Positions 6,500 through 9,238 of a stretch of DNA of 9,238 nt are shown here, in pieces. Every line of letters starts with the position of its first letter. The first letter of the stretch is position 1. A program made the translations under genes and the position numbers. Location of the stretch: contig JALVCM010000339.1 of assembly GCA_027010005.1 (NCBI GenBank), positions 1 to 9,238 on the forward strand, written 5' to 3'. This stretch comes from Thiohalobacter sp. (GTDB lineage Bacteria > Pseudomonadota > Gammaproteobacteria > DSM-19610). The notes under the pieces were generated by a model, which did not search any database, had not been told where the DNA came from, and saw nothing but the letters and a program-made list of their open reading frames with translations.

Positions 6500-7249
6500 T
6501 TGCAGCATGTCCTGTTTCGTTCGCGCATTCCGTACCCGCTATGGCACAAGGCTGTCTCTTCGGCACCGGTGCTCGCACACCTGGATCACCGGGAACTGCA
6601 TCGTCTGCGCAAGCTGGCGAGCCTGTTCCTGCATGAGAAAACCATTACCGGCGCCGGTGGCCAGGACGTCGATGACTTCATGCGGGTGTATATCGCCGCA
6701 CAGGCCTGCCTGCTGATCCTGAACCTGGACCTCGATGATTTCCAGGGCTGGAGTGAGGTCATCGTCTACCCGGACACGTTTGTCATTAACCGGGAGGAAT
6801 ACGACGCAAACGGCCTGGTGCATGAAACACGCCGGGTGCTTGCCGGTGAAGCCTGGCAACGCGGCCCGGTGATCCTCTCCTGGTCCGATGCCCGACCCGG
6901 CAGTCATCCGCACGGACCGGCATCCAATGTCATCCTGCATGAGTTTTCCCACAAACTCGATATGCTGAACGGCTCGGCGAACGGTATGCCACCCCTGCAC
7001 AGTGACATGGTGCGTGAGGAATGGACAGCGGCCCTGTCGCAGGCCTACGAAAACCTGCACCACCAGGTCGAACGTCATCACCACACGGCCATTGACCCCT
7101 ATGCAGCCGAAAATCCGGCCGAGTTTTTCGCTGTATTGACCGAAGTCTTTTTCATGCAGCCGGCCGTGCTGCACAAGCTGTACCCGAAGGTGTACCGGGA
7201 ACTGAGCCTGTTTTACCGGCAGGACCCGCTTCAGCACAACACCGCCTGA
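6500..7249 (+). CDS. mtfA: MtfA-like zinc-dependent peptidase (M90 family)
   Basis: About 249 residues from TTG 6500, or longer. The metallopeptidase motif is H147-EFS-H151 within ASNVILHEFSHKLDMLNG. The third zinc ligand is probably E208 in AENPAEFFAVLTEVFF. Other family signatures are EVIVYPDTFVINREEYD, GEAWQRGPVILSWSD and the terminal LSLFYRQDPLQ, closely parallel to E. coli MtfA (YPAPFVVDD, WQQGPIVLNW, FYQQDPLQ). In E. coli, MtfA binds the repressor Mlc and has aminopeptidase activity; whether Mlc is present here is unknown. No ATG is usable at the 5' end. The frame is open back to 6434 and plausible coding (LTSLLKRLHRAWLQHVLF) precedes the TTG. A CTG at 6464, with GGGAA upstream, is the other start candidate. 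No frameshift is visible. Confidence 0.87.
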   Translation: MQHVLFRSRIPYPLWHKAVSSAPVLAHLDHRELHRLRKLASLFLHEKTITGAGGQDVDDFMRVYIAAQACLLILNLDLDDFQGWSEVIVYPDTFVINREEYDANGLVHETRRVLAGEAWQRGPVILSWSDARPGSHPHGPASNVILHEFSHKLDMLNGSANGMPPLHSDMVREEWTAALSQAYENLHHQVERHHHTAIDPYAAENPAEFFAVLTEVFFMQPAVLHKLYPKVYRELSLFYRQDPLQHNTA

Positions 7250-7275
7250 TATTGACAAAAAATACTTCCTTTCCC

Positions 7276-7349
7276 CGTCATTCCGGTGAATACCGGAATC
7301 CATATTGCCTGATTAAACCACCTGGATGCCGGGGTACGGCGGGATGACG
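7276..7349. repeat. 74-bp palindromic intergenic repeat (MITE/REP-like)
   Basis: The element begins CGTCATTCCGG and ends GGGATGACG, giving terminal inverted hexamers CGTCAT/ATGACG (7276-7281 and 7344-7349). Inside the left end is a perfect 8-bp hairpin, ATTCCGGT-gaat-ACCGGAAT (7280-7299). Inside the right end is GCCG-gggta-CGGC (7328-7340). Both arms carry the half-site (T)GGAT(G/T)CC. Its minus-strand translation gives MDSGIHRND, the kind of spurious peptide that such repeats produce in many proteobacterial genomes. It lies between mtfA and the metal operon and may also end transcription from mtfA, although it has no T-run. Confidence 0.75.
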
Positions 7350-7369
7350 AAAAATATTTGATATTGCCC

Positions 7370-7400
7370 TTGACCTGGAGTCAGCTCCAGATAGTAGGCT
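7370..7400 (+). promoter_or_regulatory. MerR-family operator/promoter of the metal-redox operon
   Basis: -35 TTGACC (7370-7375) and -10 TAGGCT (7395-7400) are separated by 19 bp, the overlong spacer typical of MerR-family activators that untwist the promoter. The spacer carries a perfect inverted repeat, CTGGAG-TCAG-CTCCAG (7375-7390), close to the known ZntR/CueR-type operators by memory. The MerT-like gene starts at 7432, giving a short leader. The MerR-type gene at the end of the same operon is the obvious candidate ligand-dependent activator, so the circuit is probably autoregulated. Confidence 0.88.
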
Positions 7401-7431
7401 ATGCTTACGTTATCAAGCTGGAAAAGCCGCC

Positions 7432-7830
7432 ATGAATGAACATACAACGCCTGTAAAGGAATCCGGTGTCACCCTGTTGACCCTGTTTGCCAGCTCCGGG
7501 ACGCTGGTTTGCTGCGCCTTACCGATCATGCTGGTGTCGTTTGGCCTGGGTGCCAGTGTGGCAGCCATGACCAGCAGCTTTCCGTTTCTGATCACCCTGA
7601 GCCAGCACAAGATCTGGGTATTCACTTTTTCCGCCCTCATGCTTGCCCTGTCCGGCTGGGTACTGCACCGGCCGGGGCGTGCCTGTCCGACTGATCCCGA
7701 ACTGGGCAGGCTATGCGAGAAAGCCCGTCGCTGGAATCTGCGCATATACTGGACATCCGTAATCATCCTGACGATTGGCTTCCTGGCTGCCTATGTCGCA
7801 CTGCCCGTACGTATCTGGCTGGGAATTTAA
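7432..7830 (+). CDS. MerT-like inner-membrane metal transport protein
   Basis: 132 residues, ATG start with weak GGAAAAG upstream. There are three or four hydrophobic segments (about 13-46, with a possible break, 61-79 and 104-125). TM1 carries a vicinal Cys pair, C27-C28, in GTLVCCALPIMLVSFGLGA. The loop between the last two segments carries C85 and C95 (RACPTDPELGRLC). MerT has the same arrangement: a Cys-Cys pair in TM1 and two Cys in a cytoplasmic loop that pass Hg(II) inward. This supports a thiol-relay importer for a soft metal. It is longer than MerT in the first loop and the overall identity looks low, so I call it MerT-like and give no symbol. It is the first gene after the MerR-type promoter. 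The metal is not known. Confidence 0.78.
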   Translation: MNEHTTPVKESGVTLLTLFASSGTLVCCALPIMLVSFGLGASVAAMTSSFPFLITLSQHKIWVFTFSALMLALSGWVLHRPGRACPTDPELGRLCEKARRWNLRIYWTSVIILTIGFLAAYVALPVRIWLGI

Positions 7831-7833
7831 CAC

Positions 7834-8118
7834 ATGGCCATCGAAGTCGAAGTATTTGCCTCTCACGGTTGCAACAAGTGCGGCCAGGCCAAAGCGGTAC
7901 TACGTACACTGGCAAACGAACTGGGCGGAGACGTCATACACTGGCGCGAGGTCAATGTCCTGGAGGAACTGGACCACGCTGTAGAGCTCGGGGTCCTGTC
8001 CACACCGGCTATCGCCATCGATGGTGAACTGGTCTTTACCGGCCTGCCCTCTACCCGAAAACTGCGTGCCGAACTTGAACGCCGCCTGAATCCCGGCGGG
8101 AAAGCGCTGCAGACATGA
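7834..8118 (+). CDS. small thioredoxin-fold protein (CNKC active site)
   Basis: 94 residues with no signal peptide, so it should be cytoplasmic. The first strand is followed by the redox motif C13-NK-C16 (VFASHGCNKCGQAKAVL), and a cis-proline loop is present at S56-T57-P58 (GVLSTPAIAIDGELVFTG). This is the pattern of the glutaredoxin-like 'redox-active disulfide protein' group of thioredoxin-fold proteins. Such proteins shuttle thiol electrons, and a CxxC of this type can also hold a soft metal. It starts 3 bp after the MerT-like stop and ends in an ATGA overlap with the CcdA-like gene. It could receive metal from, or reduce, either membrane partner; which of these is an inference. Confidence 0.87.
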   Translation: MAIEVEVFASHGCNKCGQAKAVLRTLANELGGDVIHWREVNVLEELDHAVELGVLSTPAIAIDGELVFTGLPSTRKLRAELERRLNPGGKALQT

Positions 8119-8822
8119 CCGCCCTACTGGATATGGCCAGCGCCGAAGTCCTCAGGGAGACCTTGTCGCAGGCGAGCTGGGCCGGTATCGGAATCGCTTT
8201 TCTGTCCGGCTTTATCTTCAGCTTCAATCCACTCTCGTTTGCTTCTATTCCGGTGATGCTGGCCTATGTCACCCGGGCCCATGAAGAGCGCCGTGCAGTA
8301 TTGATGGGCAGTGCCTTTGTGCTGGGCATGCTGGTAACCCATGCCGTACTGGGTGTGGCTGCCGCCCTCGGCGGGGAGTGGGTACAGAATGTCATGGGAC
8401 GTGAATGGGGCCTGTTTCTCGGGCCACTGTTGATCCTGCTGGGCCTGGTCTGGGCAGGCTGGCTCAATCTCCGCCTGCCCTGGTTCGGGATGCGCGGCCA
8501 GCACGTCAACGGAGTGTGGGGTGCCTTCCTGCTGGGCATCCCCTTCTCGGTTGCGGTCTGCCCGTTTTGTACACCGGCACTACTGGTCACACTGACCGCC
8601 AGTGCAGCCATCGGCTCGGTAAGCTTCGGCTTTGCCCTGCTGCTGGCATTTGCACTGGGACGCAGCATACCGGTACTGCTCGGTGTCTGGGGCATGGGCT
8701 GGCTGGAATCACTGCAAGCCCTGTCACGCTACCAGAAGCTGTTCGAGGTGATCGCCGGTGTGGTACTGATTATGACCGGCCTGTACCTGCTCAATGAATA
8801 CTTCTTTATCATCAGGTTCTGA
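8115..8822 (+). CDS. CcdA/DsbD-like membrane protein with CPFC motif
   Basis: 235 residues, six hydrophobic segments by eye (about 22-52, 61-87, 98-118, 134-165, 168-190, 212-232). The second repeat carries C149-PF-C152 followed by TP (VAVCPFCTPALLVTLTASAA). The first repeat has FSFNPLSFASIPVMLAYV, which aligns with the CcdA motif 'SPCxLPxxP' except that the Cys is replaced (L40). CcdA and the DsbD core move electrons from cytoplasmic thioredoxin across the membrane using one Cys in each half. Here both Cys sit in one half, so the mechanism may differ, for instance metal passage or a cytoplasm-side disulfide. ATG 8115 overlaps the preceding stop by 4 bp, indicating coupling to the thioredoxin-fold gene. 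No periplasmic DsbD-like domain is attached. Confidence 0.82.
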   Translation: MTALLDMASAEVLRETLSQASWAGIGIAFLSGFIFSFNPLSFASIPVMLAYVTRAHEERRAVLMGSAFVLGMLVTHAVLGVAAALGGEWVQNVMGREWGLFLGPLLILLGLVWAGWLNLRLPWFGMRGQHVNGVWGAFLLGIPFSVAVCPFCTPALLVTLTASAAIGSVSFGFALLLAFALGRSIPVLLGVWGMGWLESLQALSRYQKLFEVIAGVVLIMTGLYLLNEYFFIIRF

Positions 8823-8834
8823 CCACGTTTAACC

Positions 8835-8839
8835 GGAGA
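8835..8839 (+). promoter_or_regulatory. ribosome binding site setting the GTG start of the MerR gene
   Basis: GGAGA, 6 bp before GTG 8846. No ATG is available near this position, so the GTG start is supported. Confidence 0.6.
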
Positions 8840-8845
8840 CGCCAC

Positions 8846-9238
8846 GTGAACACTCGGACAAGGCAGCGAATCTACAAAATAGGTGACGTCACCGAATTAC
8901 TCGGGCTGACGGCGGATACCCTGCGCTACTACGAAAAGAGCGGTGTCCTGCCAAGGATTGCACGGTCGGCCAGCGGTATCCGCCAGTATGACGAAGCCGA
9001 CATATCACGTCTGAGGTTCATCCAGCGTGCACAGAAAATGAACTTCCGCCTTGCCGAGATCCGGGACCTGCTGAGTATGCGCGAGGATCCGCAGCATGCG
9101 CGCGATGAAGTCCGGCAACTCACTGCACAAAAACTGGAAGAAACCCGGGCACACCTTGCAGAACTCACCACCCTGGGGAACGAATTGCAGTTACTGCTCA
9201 ACCTGTGCCGGGGCAGCAAGGACGGCTGTCCGATTATC
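8846..9238 (+). CDS. MerR-family metal-responsive regulator (3' end cut by window)
   Basis: 131 codons from GTG 8846 to the window end; only the extreme C-terminus is missing. The winged helix-turn-helix is clear (YKIGDVTELLGLTADTLRYY, then E30-K-SGVLP, SGIRQYDEADISRLRFIQRA). The long dimerisation helix spans about 80-118. The C-terminal metal loop is C121-RGSKDG-C128 followed by PII, as in CueR/MerR/ZntR. However, the residue at the head of the dimerisation helix, Cys in MerR and ZntR and Ser in CueR, is neither here: the region reads EDPQHARDEV, with Arg or Ala at the aligned place. Family members bind the 19-bp-spaced promoter and switch it on when metal binds; such a promoter lies at 7370-7400. 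It is the last visible gene of the operon, 23 bp after the CcdA-like gene. Confidence 0.9.
   Translation, partial: MNTRTRQRIYKIGDVTELLGLTADTLRYYEKSGVLPRIARSASGIRQYDEADISRLRFIQRAQKMNFRLAEIRDLLSMREDPQHARDEVRQLTAQKLEETRAHLAELTTLGNELQLLLNLCRGSKDGCPII

Noticed and set aside
6539..7303. Minus-strand open frame of 254 codons opposite mtfA
   Set aside because: It begins inside the palindromic repeat (MDSGIHRND) and runs antisense to an HEXXH peptidase, a common artefact.
7432..8822. Classical mercury-resistance (merTPA) operon
   Set aside because: Only the first membrane protein resembles MerT; no MerP heavy-metal domain or MerA is present, and the other genes are a thioredoxin-fold and a CcdA-like protein.

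Overview
The window reads as chromosomal DNA of a moderately GC-rich gammaproteobacterium. This assignment is an inference. It rests on the DUF1451-type zinc-ribbon protein, the MtfA-type peptidase, the MerR/MerT-like cassette, the intergenic repeat whose translation reads MDSGIHRND, and the combination of multihaem cytochrome with metal-handling genes. I saw no tRNA, rRNA, CRISPR array, transposase or phage gene. The window is almost fully coding and cuts one gene at each end.

Left half (1-5.8 kb), all on the minus strand. Read in transcription order from right to left: a small unrecognised acidic, Cys-containing protein (5452-5772); a cation diffusion facilitator with a fused NifX/NifB-like C-terminal domain (4215-5408); an exported five-haem c-type cytochrome (2944-4218); an OsmC-like protein (2520-2930); a DUF2202 ferritin-like protein (2012-2473); a single-domain PilZ protein (1634-1942); a HlyD/MacA-type membrane-fusion adaptor (447-1616); and the start of an FtsX/MacB-type ABC permease (1-454, running off the window). 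Gaps are short (-8 to about 70 bp) and two junctions overlap, so this is probably one long operon or two linked ones. Its theme appears to be metal or thiol/redox handling plus ABC-type export.

Middle (5.9-7.25 kb), plus strand: a DUF1451 zinc-ribbon protein that starts almost face to face with the leftward cluster, then an MtfA-like HEXXH metallopeptidase with no ATG start.

Right part (7.25-9.24 kb): a 74-bp palindromic intergenic repeat, then a textbook MerR-type operator/promoter (TTGACC, 19-bp spacer, TAGGCT, perfect dyad in the spacer). It drives a tight plus-strand operon: a MerT-like membrane protein with a Cys-Cys pair, a small thioredoxin-fold protein (CNKC), a CcdA/DsbD-like membrane protein with CPFC, and a MerR-family regulator cut by the window end. 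It looks like a metal-induced membrane-plus-redox module. It uses a MerT-like importer without MerP or MerA in view, and its regulator has an atypical set of metal-ligand residues. This cassette is the best candidate here for an under-described system. The second is the CDF-NifX / pentahaem cytochrome / OsmC / DUF2202 cluster.
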